This document shows, piece after piece, positions 1-9,159 of a DNA stretch of 64,000 bases (the stretch's first letter is position 1; the number at the start of each line of letters is the position of its first letter). Source of the stretch: Paenibacillus sp. BIC5C1 (GTDB lineage: Bacteria > Bacillota > Bacilli > Paenibacillales > Paenibacillaceae); assembly GCF_032399705.1 (NCBI RefSeq), contig NZ_CP135922.1, positions 4,774,001-4,838,000 of the forward strand. The letters are read 5' to 3'. The notes beneath the pieces are model-generated. The model ran no database searches. It was not told where the DNA came from and worked only from the letters and a program-made list of their open reading frames with translations. Made by a program: the position numbers and the translations under genes.

Positions 1-2519
1 AATGCACGGTCTGCCAGATAATCGACATGTGCCTCAAAGTCTTTGGCATCGAATCCAATTTCCTGGAACGACTCTTCTATACCCAATGTTTTGTTCAGTT
101 TGCGAATGGCATTGATGAGGCTGGTAACCCCTTCTTCTGTCGTACGTGCAGGCAATCCCAGAATGCGGGCAATTTCGGCATAACGCTCATCTGCCACAAA
201 GTGCGAATATTTCGGGAAAGATGCAAACTTGGTCGGTTTTTTCGCATTGTAGCGAATGACGTGCGGCATCAGGATCGCATTGGTACGTCCGTGTGCGGTG
301 TGGTACTGACCGCCCCATTTGTGTGCCAAGCTGTGGTTAATGCCCAAGAACGCGTTGGCAAAAGCCATACCGGCAATCGTCGAAGCATTATGCATTTTCT
401 CACGAGCCAGTTTGTCACCTTGCAGTGCCGATTGCTCAAGATATTGGAATACCAGCTGGATTGCTTTGATCGCCAGTCCATCCGTGTAATCATTCGCCAT
501 AACGGATACATACGCTTCGATCGCATGCGTCAGTACGTCCATACCTGTGTCTGCGACAGCTGTTTTAGGCAGCGTGTATACAAACTCAGGGTCGACGATC
601 GCCACGTCTGGTGTCAACTCGTAGTCTGCCAGTGGATATTTTGTATTACCTTGATTTTTATCTGTAATAACTGCGAACGATGTTACTTCCGAACCTGTGC
701 CCGAAGTTGTCGGGATCGCTACGAATTTCGCTTTCACGCCGAGACGTGGATATTTGTAGATCCGTTTGCGGATATCCATGAATTTTTGTTTCAAGTCATT
801 GAAATCCGTGTCAGGATATTCATAGAACAGCCACATCGCTTTGGCAGCATCCATCGGTGAACCCCCACCGAGTGCGATAATACAGTCTGGCTGGAAGCGG
901 CGCATCATTTCCGTACCGCGGTCTACCGTTGTTGTGGATGGATCAGGTTCGACATCAGAGAACACTTCAATGGCTACCGGCATTTGACGTTGACGCAGAT
1001 AGTGCTCTACTTTTTCCACATAACCGAGTTTGACCATCATCGCATCCGTAATAATGGCTACGCGTGTGATGTCCGGCATTTTGGCAAGATACTGTGTTGC
1101 ACCTTTTTCGAAGTAGACTTTGTTCGGCACTTTGAACCACTGCATATTCACGGTACGGCGAGCCACCCTTTTCACGTTGATTAAGTTCACAGCGGTTACG
1201 TTGGAAGAAGTCGAGTTCCGTCCATACGATCCGCAGCCAAGTGTCAGAGACGGCATGTTGGTGTTGTAGATGTCACCGATAGCACCGTGTGTGGATGGCG
1301 AATTCACGATAATCCGTCCGGTTTGCAGGCGATCTGCGAACTTGCCAATAACTTCTTCATTCGTCGAATGAATAACGGAGGAGTGACCCATGCCGCCAAA
1401 AGCAACCACTTCTGCTGCACGCTCAATCCCTTCAGCTGCCGTTTTCACTTTGTAACAAGCCAGTACCGGGCTTAGTTTCTCAGCCGACAACGGGAATTTC
1501 GTACCTACCCCTTCAATCTCTGCTACGAGAATTTTGGTGTTAGCAGGGACCTCGATTCCGCACATTTGCGCAATGCTTACTGCAGATTGACCAACAATTG
1601 CCGGGTTGACCGCACATTTCTCAGCGTTAATCGCACCTGCGGTCAGTTTCGCTGCTTCATCCTTGTTAACAAAGTAACAGCCGTTGGCGATCATTTTCTT
1701 TTTCACCTGATCGAAGATCGGTTCTTCGATGATAACTGCTTGCTCGGAAGCACAGATCATGCCGTTATCGAACGATTTGGACAAAATCAGATCCGTTACC
1801 GCTTGATTGATATCTGCGCTCTTCTCAATAAAGCAAGGTACGTTCCCTGGCCCTACGCCCAGTGCCGGTTTACCACAGCTATATGCGGCCCGTACCATAC
1901 CTGATCCGCCTGTTGCCAGAATGAGCGCCACATCATTATGATTCATCAGTGCGTTTGTACGATCCATGGAAGGATCATCAATCCACTGGATACAATCCGC
2001 TGGAGCTCCATGCTTCACTGCAGCATCTCGCAAAATTTTGGCAGCTTCCCGGCTACAGTTCTGTGCAGATGGGTGGAAACCGAAGATGATCGGGTTACGC
2101 GTTTTGATGGAAATCAGTGCTTTGAACATCGTGGTGGATGTTGGATTCGTTACCGGGGTAATCCCCATGATAATGCCGACAGGCTCCGCAATTTTCTGGA
2201 AGCTCTCGTACTCATTATCTTCAATAACACCTACTGTTTTGTCATATTTGATGCTATGATATACATATTCTGTTGCAAATATATTTTTGGTGATTTTATC
2301 CTCATACACACCCCGACCTGTTTCTTCCACAGCCATTTTGGCGAGCATCATATGTTTGTCCAGACCTGCCAGCGCCATCGCTTGCACGATGCGGTCAATC
2401 TGTTTCTGATCCATGGACATGAATGCTGCATGTGCTTTATTCGCTTTGTCAATTAACGTTTGAATATACTGACCTGCTGTCGGTTCTTTTACTGGGGCGA
2501 CTTCGTTCTTTACAGCCAT
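1..2519 (-). CDS. adhE: Bifunctional acetaldehyde-CoA / alcohol dehydrogenase AdhE (C-terminus cut by window edge)
   Basis: Cytosolic fermentation enzyme reducing acetyl-CoA to acetaldehyde and then ethanol, regenerating NAD+. About 839 codons are present; the family is about 870 residues, so only the C-terminal tip lies outside the window. The N-terminal half is a CoA-acylating aldehyde dehydrogenase with the catalytic cysteine in NGMICASEQ (about residue 256). The C-terminal half is an iron-dependent alcohol dehydrogenase with the [10 protein letters not shown] nucleotide-binding motif and metal-binding histidines in [10 protein letters not shown] and [12 protein letters not shown]. The ATG is preceded by AGGAGG with a 9-base gap. 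It is divergent from fnr, and an Fnr box sits at the position expected for an activated promoter, so anaerobic induction is likely. Confidence 0.97.
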   Translation of the reverse strand, partial: MAVKNEVAPVKEPTAGQYIQTLIDKANKAHAAFMSMDQKQIDRIVQAMALAGLDKHMMLAKMAVEETGRGVYEDKITKNIFATEYVYHSIKYDKTVGVIEDNEYESFQKIAEPVGIIMGITPVTNPTSTTMFKALISIKTRNPIIFGFHPSAQNCSREAAKILRDAAVKHGAPADCIQWIDDPSMDRTNALMNHNDVALILATGGSGMVRAAYSCGKPALGVGPGNVPCFIEKSADINQAVTDLILSKSFDNGMICASEQAVIIEEPIFDQVKKKMIANGCYFVNKDEAAKLTAGAINAEKCAVNPAIVGQSAVSIAQMCGIEVPANTKILVAEIEGVGTKFPLSAEKLSPVLACYKVKTAAEGIERAAEVVAFGGMGHSSVIHSTNEEVIGKFADRLQTGRIIVNSPSTHGAIGDIYNTNMPSLTLGCGSYGRNSTSSNVTAVNLINVKRVARRTVNMQWFKVPNKVYFEKGATQYLAKMPDITRVAIITDAMMVKLGYVEKVEHYLRQRQMPVAIEVFSDVEPDPSTTTVDRGTEMMRRFQPDCIIALGGGSPMDAAKAMWLFYEYPDTDFNDLKQKFMDIRKRIYKYPRLGVKAKFVAIPTTSGTGSEVTSFAVITDKNQGNTKYPLADYELTPDVAIVDPEFVYTLPKTAVADTGMDVLTHAIEAYVSVMANDYTDGLAIKAIQLVFQYLEQSALQGDKLAREKMHNASTIAGMAFANAFLGINHSLAHKWGGQYHTAHGRTNAILMPHVIRYNAKKPTKFASFPKYSHFVADERYAEIARILGLPARTTEEGVTSLINAIRKLNKTLGIEESFQEIGFDAKDFEAHVDYLADRA

Positions 2520-2573
2520 CTCCCTCATCCTCCTAAAGGTTCGTATTGGTTTGTCTCTCTTCTTTACATTCAC

Positions 2574-2616
2574 ATCGTATCATGGGGAAAGAGTTAATTA
2601 TGTGATTTTTTTCACA
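2574..2616 (-). promoter_or_regulatory. Fnr-activated adhE promoter (Fnr box plus -10)
   Basis: TGTGA-N6-TCACA at 2601-2616 is a perfect match to the Bacillus Fnr consensus. Its centre (2608.5) is exactly 41.5 bases upstream of the start site predicted from a TACGAT -10 at 2574-2579. This is the class II activator geometry. No good -35 hexamer is present, as expected when an activator replaces it. Confidence 0.8.
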
Positions 2617-2718
2617 AAGTATAACAAATTTAATTTAAGTTTTTTAGTGTTCCTCACTTAGCCATTTACACTTCCTATTTAAAATATATAGCTGTCAGAT
2701 TCATACTCTCCTTTCGAA

Positions 2719-2734
2719 AGTGAATTTAATCACA
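2719..2734. promoter_or_regulatory. Second Fnr-like box in the adhE-fnr interval
   Basis: AGTGA-N6-TCACA matches the Fnr/CRP palindrome at 9 of 10 positions. It lies about 80 bases upstream of the likely fnr start site, so it could serve fnr autoregulation or act as a distal adhE site. Confidence 0.5.
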
Positions 2735-2795
2735 ATGTTTGAAATTTCGCCATTTTTGCCCCCTTTCCATGCCCCTCAAACGGCAAGATAAGGTA

Positions 2796-2949
2796 TATAC
2801 TGAACTTAAAAATTGAACCACCGCAATTTGTACCGTCCTTCCCGGCCGAGAGATGACCCTGATCAGGACGGCAACGGTTTGCGGCGAACCACGGGGGCCA
2901 GTCCAAGCTGCAGAAGGCCGTCCGATGGACACAAAGGGGAGATAGACTT
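2796..2949 (+). promoter_or_regulatory. fnr promoter -10 and GC-rich structured leader
   Basis: TATACT at 2796-2801 is a good -10 without a clear -35. The following leader of about 140 bases is much more GC-rich than its surroundings. It can form CCGTCCT/AGGACGG around 2833-2870 and GGCC/GGCC-type stems further on. It also holds a 30-codon reading frame (ATG 2853, stop 2943-2945) that ends 4 bases before the fnr ATG; its ribosome-binding site is weak. The leader may modulate fnr translation. Confidence 0.4.
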
Positions 2950-3666
2950 ATGAGAGAACAACTGAGTGTACTGGAAAAACGCGGAAATACCAACTGTTTC
3001 TCGGAAGCGAATTTCAACCATCTACTCGTAACGATGAAGGACAGAACCTATCCGGAAGGAACCCATCTGTATTGGGAAGGAGATGTCTCTGACAAACTTT
3101 ATTATATGAAACGGGGCCGTGCCCAGATCACCAAATCCACGGATGAAGGCAAGGAACTGATTATGTACATGTATCAATCCGGTGATATGATTGGGCAGGC
3201 TGATCCGTTCTTCGGATCGAAACACAGCTTTTCGGCGGAAGTGCTGGAGGATAGTGAGATTGGTGTACTGGAGCATAAAGACCTGGAGATGCTGATCTGC
3301 CAACATTGTGACTTTGCGATCGACTTTATGAAATGGATGGGCATACATCACCGTTTGACCCAGACCAAATTCCGTGATCTGATGTTATATGGTAAACCGG
3401 GCGCACTTTGCTCCACGCTAATTCGATTGTCCAATTCCTACGGCGAGCCCCACGGAGAGCATGTCATGATCCATAAAAAAATAACACACACGGATCTGTC
3501 CAATATGATTGGAGCGACCCGTGAAAGTGTCAACCGCATGTTAAGCGATCTGCGTAAAAAAGACGCCATTGAATACGATAACGGCATGATTGTTATCAAA
3601 GATCTGCACATGCTGCAGGGCATCTGCCACTGCGAATTGTGTCCTAACGAGATTTGCCGAATCTGA
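2950..3666 (+). CDS. fnr: Anaerobic regulator Fnr (Bacillus type, C-terminal Fe-S)
   Basis: Crp/Fnr-family transcription factor that activates anaerobic genes when it carries an intact iron-sulfur cluster. At 238 residues it equals B. subtilis Fnr in length. An N-terminal cyclic-nucleotide-binding-type beta-barrel (about 20-130) and dimer helix are followed by a helix-turn-helix (about 178-207, with recognition segment TRESVNRML). Cysteines 228, 231 and 236 at the extreme C-terminus have the C-x2-C-x4-C spacing of the B. subtilis 4Fe-4S ligands (C227/C230/C235), and Asp143 in FRDLMLYGK fits the unusual Asp ligand (Asp141 there). Cys226 is extra. AGGGGAG precedes the ATG. Divergent from adhE. 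Confidence 0.93.
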   Translation: MREQLSVLEKRGNTNCFSEANFNHLLVTMKDRTYPEGTHLYWEGDVSDKLYYMKRGRAQITKSTDEGKELIMYMYQSGDMIGQADPFFGSKHSFSAEVLEDSEIGVLEHKDLEMLICQHCDFAIDFMKWMGIHHRLTQTKFRDLMLYGKPGALCSTLIRLSNSYGEPHGEHVMIHKKITHTDLSNMIGATRESVNRMLSDLRKKDAIEYDNGMIVIKDLHMLQGICHCELCPNEICRI

Positions 3667-3699
3667 CGCTTTCCCCGACTTTTAAACATTTGATATGAA

Positions 3700-3735
3700 A
3701 AAAGCCCATCTTCTATAACGAAGATTGGGCTTTTG
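3700..3735. terminator. Bidirectional terminator between fnr and the lipoprotein gene
   Basis: AAAGCCCATCTTC / GAAGATTGGGCTTTT hairpin, flanked by A and T runs on both sides, between two convergent genes. Confidence 0.9.
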
Positions 3736-3741
3736 TTATAC

Positions 3742-4455
3742 TTAAGATACAGTAGTTAACTCGAGCTTTACTGCATCACGTGGATTCAATTTCATGTCCA
3801 AACCGTTTTCCATCAGTTCCTTATCATTCACCATGATCATCCAGCGTTGGTTCATTCGGGGAATTACATTTTCAACGGAAACAACGAATTTGTTGTTCTC
3901 TGACATTCTTACAATCCCACTGGACTTCAATACATCACGCACAGTACATTCCTGAACATACACCCCGGCATATTGACGATTGAGATTTGGCATAATATTT
4001 CCACCGCTCACCTTGAGTAATGTTGTTTGGTAAACAACATCGTCTCCCCCACTGTCAGCGGCTTTTACATATATGATTACTTCATCTTTGACATGAAGCT
4101 CCATGTCCCAATTTTCGGGGTCAATATCCTTGCCATTCAGTTTGACTGCCCAGCTAAGTGAGGAATCCAGAGAAACTTCCCCCACGGATTGGATCCGTTT
4201 TCCATCTGCTGTAAAATCGACAAGTCCACTGTTCAACAGTGCTTTTTTGAGCGTCAGACCTTCACTAAAATCTCTCTTAATGGACTTCGTTGCGTCAGGC
4301 AAAAAAGTGCTGCCATCCACTGCCACAGTGATCGTATTCTGCGATTCGGTCTCTTTAACGATTGGTTGTTCGGAAGGCTGTGTCTCGCTACACCCGGCTA
4401 ATATAACCAGAATAAGCAGACATATACCTATGTAACCGGGGATTCTCTTCTTCAT
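3742..4455 (-). CDS. Lipoprotein with two DUF4430-like domains
   Basis: Predicted membrane-anchored lipoprotein of 237 residues. The N-terminus has two Lys, a hydrophobic stretch and the lipobox VILAGC with the lipidated Cys22. I start at ATG 4455 (MKKRIPGYIG) because the longer upstream frame would bury the signal peptide; GGGTGG lies upstream. Two similar modules follow (about residues 50-135 and 150-237), each with a GLTLKKAL- or TVRDVLKS-like helix and a later W-A-V-K-L-N-G or W-M-I-M-V-N-D strand. This is the pattern of DUF4430 (transcobalamin-like C-terminal fold). Function is unknown; such domains are often surface ligand- or partner-binding modules. Confidence 0.65.
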   Translation of the reverse strand: MKKRIPGYIGICLLILVILAGCSETQPSEQPIVKETESQNTITVAVDGSTFLPDATKSIKRDFSEGLTLKKALLNSGLVDFTADGKRIQSVGEVSLDSSLSWAVKLNGKDIDPENWDMELHVKDEVIIYVKAADSGGDDVVYQTTLLKVSGGNIMPNLNRQYAGVYVQECTVRDVLKSSGIVRMSENNKFVVSVENVIPRMNQRWMIMVNDKELMENGLDMKLNPRDAVKLELTTVS

Positions 4456-4590
4456 GTAGGTAACACCACCCTGCGTAAAATCATTCACCCTGTTGTCCAT
4501 AACCTCTATTATGGCACAAAATTCATGCAAAAAAAGTGTCAATGCCGTTACTTTTCATCCAGCAGCGTCCATAACTGGTTTGTACAACAC

Positions 4591-4614
4591 AAAGAGCCTG
4601 CAAGCAGGCCCTTT
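4591..4614 (-). terminator. Hairpin downstream of the 4653-5387 gene
   Basis: GCCTGC/GCAGGC stem extended by AAAG/CTTT, placed after the minus-strand gene ending at 4653. The T-run is short, so termination is only likely. Confidence 0.55.
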
Positions 4615-4652
4615 GGCTCCTAATTATCATTAAGCACTATTGAGTAGCATGG

Positions 4653-5387
4653 TTACTGGACACAAGCCTGCATGTAGGTACGGCCTCCGTCTCCATCCTT
4701 CAGATACGGATTGAGCCCAAAGAACTGTTCCTCCGACACATAAACGCCTGTCAGCAAACGCCCTTCAAGTAATCCACCGTCCACCTGTACACAGAACGAA
4801 GGTGCATCCACATATTCCTGGTAGAGCGGAATCTGACCTGATGAATGGTGTACCTTGGATACCTTACCCTGCTCATGCAACGGCCGTTCGGAGAAATAGG
4901 TAGGTACAATATAACGGGCAATCACATCCAGCTCCTGTACAGTGTAGAAGGTATCATCACCCAGCCAAGGTGCGAACAGGCGGATCTTCTCATATTGTGA
5001 CCATACAATCGCCTGAATCAGCATCTCCGCTTGAACAAAACGACCTTCGCCCACATCCAGATACACACGTTCTTCATGAAAGTTGGCTTCTTCAGTCTGT
5101 ACACCGATAGAATTGGGTTGTCTCAGTTCACATCCGATACATTTCCAGCCTCTTGCTGTCTGAATCCATTTTTGCAGTACCGCCGGAGCCATTACCTGAC
5201 CATTGTTATTCGTGGAATGAGTCTTCTCTCCTGCAACATCATCCTTAACCGACGCGGAATATGAAGTTCGTTTAAATAGCTCCGCAGCTTTTTTGTAGAT
5301 TAAATGTACCTGGATGGATGCGCTCTCAAGTTCTGCAATATCTTGCTTGCCGTAGCGTACTTCACGGGATAAGCTTTCTTCTCTCAT
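4653..5387 (-). CDS. Hypothetical protein, 244 residues
   Basis: I do not recognise this family. The reading frame is well supported: GAGGAGG precedes the ATG with a 9-base gap, codon use matches the neighbours, and a terminator hairpin follows. The protein has no signal peptide or membrane segment. The N-terminal third is helical and polar with a Ser/Asn-rich linker (about 45-65), then a WKCIGCEL motif with a CxxC pair (about residues 81-87), which could bind a metal or form a disulfide. The C-terminal half is a mixed alpha/beta sequence. It is followed downstream by the lipoprotein gene but separated from it by a hairpin, so co-transcription is doubtful. Confidence 0.7.
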   Translation of the reverse strand: MREESLSREVRYGKQDIAELESASIQVHLIYKKAAELFKRTSYSASVKDDVAGEKTHSTNNNGQVMAPAVLQKWIQTARGWKCIGCELRQPNSIGVQTEEANFHEERVYLDVGEGRFVQAEMLIQAIVWSQYEKIRLFAPWLGDDTFYTVQELDVIARYIVPTYFSERPLHEQGKVSKVHHSSGQIPLYQEYVDAPSFCVQVDGGLLEGRLLTGVYVSEEQFFGLNPYLKDGDGGRTYMQACVQ

Positions 5388-5555
5388 GACAAGTGGCCTC
5401 CTCGCTCCGGCCGCCTGCGGCCATTTTATTTACAATTATACTACAACTCGCGACAACATGTGCAGGACCCTGAAGACAAAAACTCCTGATTTCCACTGGA
5501 AACCAAGAGCCTTTATCCCAACAGTTCCTTTTAGTTTGAGCCGGGGAAGCTGTTA

Positions 5556-5873
5556 CTACTCAACCCACTGCTCTGCCCAGTCTTGAATTTGATTCATAAC
5601 AGGCTGTAGCGCCTTGCCTTTCTCCGTCAGTTCATATTCAATACGAACTGGCGTCTCCGGATAGACATGACGGATCAGAATTCCTTCGCTTTCCAGATCT
5701 TTCATCCGTTCTGACAACATCTTATCACTCATCGATGGAATCAGGTTGGAGATATCCTTGAATCGCTTCGAACCACTCATCAACGTTTGAATAATCAGAC
5801 CGTTCCAGCGCTTACCCAGAAAAGAAAACGCCGTCTCAAAGCGCGGACACATCCGCAGATCTTGGCCTTCCAC
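5556..5873 (-). CDS. HxlR-family transcriptional regulator
   Basis: Winged-helix repressor/activator of the HxlR (MarR-like) family, 105 residues, the usual length. The core pattern is FSFLGKRWNGLIIQTL, then SDKMLSERMKDLESEGIL (recognition helix) and RIEYELTEKGKAL (wing). I start at GTG 5873, which has AGAGGT 7 bases upstream, instead of the GTG at 5897. One cysteine lies just before the domain (MCPRFE), the position of the thiol switch in YodB/HypR-type members, so sensing of oxidants or electrophiles is possible. An inverted repeat overlaps its own -10, which suggests autorepression. Confidence 0.9.
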   Translation of the reverse strand: MEGQDLRMCPRFETAFSFLGKRWNGLIIQTLMSGSKRFKDISNLIPSMSDKMLSERMKDLESEGILIRHVYPETPVRIEYELTEKGKALQPVMNQIQDWAEQWVE

Positions 5874-5895
5874 ATTAATCACCTCTTTAGAGATC

Positions 5896-5920
5896 ACTCA
5901 ACTTACGTTTAGTTAGTATA
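5896..5920 (-). promoter_or_regulatory. Inverted repeat operator overlapping the hxlR-type gene -10
   Basis: ACTcAACT-N7-AGTTAGT (5896-5917) is an imperfect palindrome overlapping the minus-strand TATACT (5915-5920). It sits just upstream of the GTG start, as expected for autoregulation. Confidence 0.5.
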
Positions 5921-6082
5921 TTTCATAATAACATATTTAAGTCTCAAAGAAAACGTCTGCCGCTAAAAAGTTAAGATTTTAGAGGCATAACCCAACTTCG
6001 ATGATACAACTCAGTATACATCACATGGGACAACGGAACCATGGGAAAATATCGGCTAACTCCCATGTAGCTATCTTACCCA

Positions 6083-6131
6083 AAAAGAACCCAGCTGCCA
6101 CAGTCATACATGACTTGGAGAAGGGTTCTTT
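6083..6131 (-). terminator. Terminator of the sugar-oxidoreductase cluster
   Basis: AAAGAACCC / GGGTTCTTT outer stem enclosing AGTCA-taca-TGACT, about 45 bases downstream of the ThuA gene stop, with A/T flanks. Confidence 0.7.
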
Positions 6132-6174
6132 GGTATATCGTTTATTTTATGCGATCACACAGCCAATTTGCAGC

Positions 6175-6903
6175 TTAAACCAGTACGTTACCAAGTGGTC
6201 TTACCGGTTCGCTGAAGCCAAATTCAGGCTTAACGTTGCGAGCAGGATATGCCCACTTCACGCCATTGCTGATCACTTTTAAAATTTCCGGATTGTAGAA
6301 GGTTGGGTACGTTTCATGACCTGGACGGAAATAGAAAATTTTACCTGAACCGCGGAGGAACGTACATCCGCTCCGGAATACCTCTCCGCCTTGGAAGTTG
6401 CTTACAAACACAAGCTCATCAGGCACTGGAATATCGAAGAATTCCCCGTACATTTCTTCTTTTTCCAGAATAATCTTGCTATTAATACCCTCGGCTATTG
6501 GGTGGGACGGATTTACACACCAGATAATCTCCTGCTCATTAGCTTCACGCCATTTCAGATCACAACTTGTGCCCATCAGTGCTTTGAATGGCTTGGAGAA
6601 GTGACCGGAGTGCAACACAATTAACCCCATACCATCCAGGACCCGCTGTGCAACCTTTTGTGTAATCTCGTCGCTCACGCGATCATGCGCCATATGTCCC
6701 CACCATATAAGCACATCTGTAGAATTCAACACCTCATCACTTAATCCATGCTCAGGCTGATCAAGTGTTGCAGTGCGAATGGCAAAGCCTTCCCCTCCCA
6801 GTCCGTTTGCCAACGCCATGTGCAAACCGTCTGGATAGACTTCCCTTACTTCATCGTGAATTTTCTCATGGACAAATTCATTCCAAATGGTGACGTTAAT
6901 CAT
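6175..6903 (-). CDS. ThuA-like (glutamine-amidotransferase fold) protein
   Basis: ThuA-domain protein of 242 residues. ThuA proteins have a class I glutamine-amidotransferase-like fold and occur in trehalose and other sugar-oxidation pathways (ThuAB of rhizobia). Visible landmarks are an N-terminal [10 protein letters not shown] strand, [24 protein letters not shown] and the C-terminal [16 protein letters not shown] block. I start at ATG 6903 because AGGGGG is 9 bases upstream of it but only 3 from the TTG at 6909. It is the last gene of a five-gene run and lies 24 bases after the isomerase-like gene. It probably acts on an oxidised sugar produced by the neighbouring dehydrogenases. Confidence 0.88.
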   Translation of the reverse strand: MINVTIWNEFVHEKIHDEVREVYPDGLHMALANGLGGEGFAIRTATLDQPEHGLSDEVLNSTDVLIWWGHMAHDRVSDEITQKVAQRVLDGMGLIVLHSGHFSKPFKALMGTSCDLKWREANEQEIIWCVNPSHPIAEGINSKIILEKEEMYGEFFDIPVPDELVFVSNFQGGEVFRSGCTFLRGSGKIFYFRPGHETYPTFYNPEILKVISNGVKWAYPARNVKPEFGFSEPVRPLGNVLV

Positions 6904-6927
6904 ATTCAATTTCCCCCTAGTGTAACT

Positions 6928-7896
6928 CTAAACCCACCACATATCTCCCAGCGGCTCTTCAATCAATACTTGTTGGAGATTTTGCACAGCTTTAGAGAAT
7001 CCTTCTTCTACCGACATCAGACCATCTTCGTGTTCAATACTTACGACATAATCATATCCAACCAGACGCAGAGCGCTAATAATATCAGCCCAAGTCTTGT
7101 TATCGTGACCATAACCGACCGAGCGGAATTGCCAAGCACGATCAAGCATGTTTGTATAATCCTGCATATCCGTTACGCCATATTTATTCACGTTAATCGG
7201 ATCAATAGTTGTATCTTTCGCATGGAAGTGATGAATCGCGCCTTCACGTCCCAGAATGTGGATTGCTTGTACCGGATCGATACCTTGCCACCACATGTGG
7301 CTTGGGTCCAAGTTAGCGCCAATCACTTCGCCTGCTGCTTCACGCAATCTCAGCAAAGTAGCTGGTGTATGCACCGAGAATCCACCGTGCAGTTCCAGAC
7401 CCACTTTCACATTGTGATCTGCAGCGAACTTGCCCCACTCTGTCCAGTAAGGGATAACTTTGTTGTCCCATTGCCATTTAAGAACTTCCTGGAAGTCATT
7501 AGGCCATGGTGCAACAGGCCAGTTTGGATATTTGGCATCCTCATGGTCTCCCGGGCATCCGGAGAACGTATTTACAACAGGTACTTCCAGTTTCTCAGCC
7601 AGTTCTACCGTTTTAACGAAATCATCGTGGAACCCTTTCGCAATATCCTTTTGCGGGTGAAGCGGGTTACCGTGACAGCTCAATGCGCTGATGGTCAGAC
7701 CGCGGGATTCTACTGCATTTTTGAAGTTTTTCAATGCTGTCGGGTTGCTCAGAAGCTCATCCGGTTTACAATGAGCATTCCCTGGATGTCCTCCAGTTCC
7801 GATTTCTACTGCTTTCAAGCCCTTGGATGCAACATAGTCGAGTGCATCCTCCAATTTACGTCCTCCGAATAGTACCAAAAATACGCCGAGTTTCAA
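6928..7896 (-). CDS. Sugar phosphate isomerase/epimerase-like TIM barrel
   Basis: Xylose-isomerase-like TIM-barrel protein (AP endonuclease family 2 fold), 322 residues. Metal-site residues of the family can be seen in VGLELHGGF (Glu/His), GANLDPSHMWW (Asp/His), HHFHAKD (His/Asp) and SIEHED (Glu). The start is TTG with GGAGG 8 bases upstream. It is followed after 24 bases by the ThuA gene and preceded by a 180-base gap that may hold a separate promoter. Relatives include sugar epimerases and beta-eliminating lyases acting on 3-keto-glycosides; the exact substrate cannot be told from sequence. Confidence 0.9.
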   Translation of the reverse strand: MKLGVFLVLFGGRKLEDALDYVASKGLKAVEIGTGGHPGNAHCKPDELLSNPTALKNFKNAVESRGLTISALSCHGNPLHPQKDIAKGFHDDFVKTVELAEKLEVPVVNTFSGCPGDHEDAKYPNWPVAPWPNDFQEVLKWQWDNKVIPYWTEWGKFAADHNVKVGLELHGGFSVHTPATLLRLREAAGEVIGANLDPSHMWWQGIDPVQAIHILGREGAIHHFHAKDTTIDPINVNKYGVTDMQDYTNMLDRAWQFRSVGYGHDNKTWADIISALRLVGYDYVVSIEHEDGLMSVEEGFSKAVQNLQQVLIEEPLGDMWWV

Positions 7897-8076
7897 GTGC
7901 GATTCCTCCCTAGAATAAATATCATATTAATTGCTGGTTTTATGAACAATGAACTGCATAAATATACCGTTCAGATCACATGATTGTATCATTATTGTGG
8001 AAAATCAAGAGCTATTCTATCCTGAAATTAAACGTAAGAATACTGGTTATTTCATTGGAAATGACACCCGGTCGGT

Positions 8077-9159
8077 TTAGTCGAAATAAACCGCTTTGCC
8101 TGTTTGAGCAGACTCGTAGATCGCTTCAAGGATCTGAGTAACCACGATAGCTTGTTCAGGTTTTACAACTGGATCTTTGTCTTCGATGATCGCTTCAAGC
8201 CACATTCTAGCTTCACGATCCGCTTCATTTTCTGCGCTACCGGAATAAAAAGCAACCCCGCCAGCGTCTAGATCTACCTTGGTTTCAAACAGACGGCTGC
8301 GTTTCTCGCCATTGATACGCAGACCATCCTGCATATCCGCGCCACCTTCTGTTCCGCAAAGCAGTGATTTGGCTTCGCCGAACTCAGCAACATTCAGTGC
8401 CCAGCTGGACTCGATAATAATTGTAGCCCCATTCTCCATCGTCACAAAACCAAATGCAGAATCCTCTACCTTGAATTGTTCCGGGTCCCACGGACCAAAA
8501 GCATTGGCCGCATTCTCACGTTGACCCAGCTTGTGGAAAGTTGAGCCCATTACACTCTTCGGCTTGTAATTATCCATCAGCCAAAGAGTCAGGTCCAATG
8601 CATGCGTACCGATATCAATCAGCGGTCCTCCGCCCTGCTTTTCCTCATCAAGGAACACACCCCAGGTAGGGACAGCACGGCGGCGAAGTGCAATTGCCTT
8701 ACCGAAATAAATATCGCCCAGCTCGCCTTCTTCACACATTTGTTTCAGGTATTGGCTGTCATTGCGGAATCGGTTCTGATACGCAATGGACAGTTTTTTG
8801 CCTGTACGTTGTGCGGCTTCCAGCATAGCCTGCGCTTGTGCAGACGTCTTCGCCATTGGCTTTTCACACATTACATGTTTGCCCGCCTCAAGAGAAGCGA
8901 CCGTGATCACGGAGTGGGAGTCGTTTGGTGTACACACATGTACCACATCGATGCTTTCATCCTTCAGCATCTCGTTATAATCCGTATATACTTTGGCTCC
9001 CTCAGCACCGAATTCGGCTGCTGCCTCCTCCGCACGTTCTTTCACAATGTCACAGAAAGCGACCATACGGCCTTTAGATTGTTTGGACAGGCTGGGCATA
9101 TGTTTACCTTTGGCGATTCCGCCACAACCAACGATGGCGATATTAAGTACTTTAGACAT
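8077..9159 (-). CDS. Gfo/Idh/MocA-family oxidoreductase
   Basis: NAD(P)-dependent sugar dehydrogenase-type protein of 360 residues. The N-terminal Rossmann fold has IAIVGCGGIAKGKH; the Gfo/Idh/MocA signature MCEKPMA (about 95-101) carries the catalytic-region lysine. The C-terminal alpha/beta domain has GGGPLIDIGTHALDLTLW with the conserved Asp-x3-His pair. The ATG at 9159 has GGAGGA 7 bases upstream. It overlaps the preceding gene by 8 bases (ATGTCTAA), a sign of translational coupling. Probably oxidises or reduces a hydroxyl of a sugar, glycoside or cyclitol together with the neighbouring isomerases. Confidence 0.93.
   Translation of the reverse strand: MSKVLNIAIVGCGGIAKGKHMPSLSKQSKGRMVAFCDIVKERAEEAAAEFGAEGAKVYTDYNEMLKDESIDVVHVCTPNDSHSVITVASLEAGKHVMCEKPMAKTSAQAQAMLEAAQRTGKKLSIAYQNRFRNDSQYLKQMCEEGELGDIYFGKAIALRRRAVPTWGVFLDEEKQGGGPLIDIGTHALDLTLWLMDNYKPKSVMGSTFHKLGQRENAANAFGPWDPEQFKVEDSAFGFVTMENGATIIIESSWALNVAEFGEAKSLLCGTEGGADMQDGLRINGEKRSRLFETKVDLDAGGVAFYSGSAENEADREARMWLEAIIEDKDPVVKPEQAIVVTQILEAIYESAQTGKAVYFD

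Noticed and set aside
27..860. 277-residue plus-strand frame opposite adhE
   Set aside because: Shadow of the adhE coding sequence; Cys/Arg/Phe-rich with no protein pattern.
7897..8076. Internal promoter in the sugar-oxidoreductase cluster
   Set aside because: TTGATT and TACAAT are present on the minus strand but with only a 14-base spacer; not convincing.
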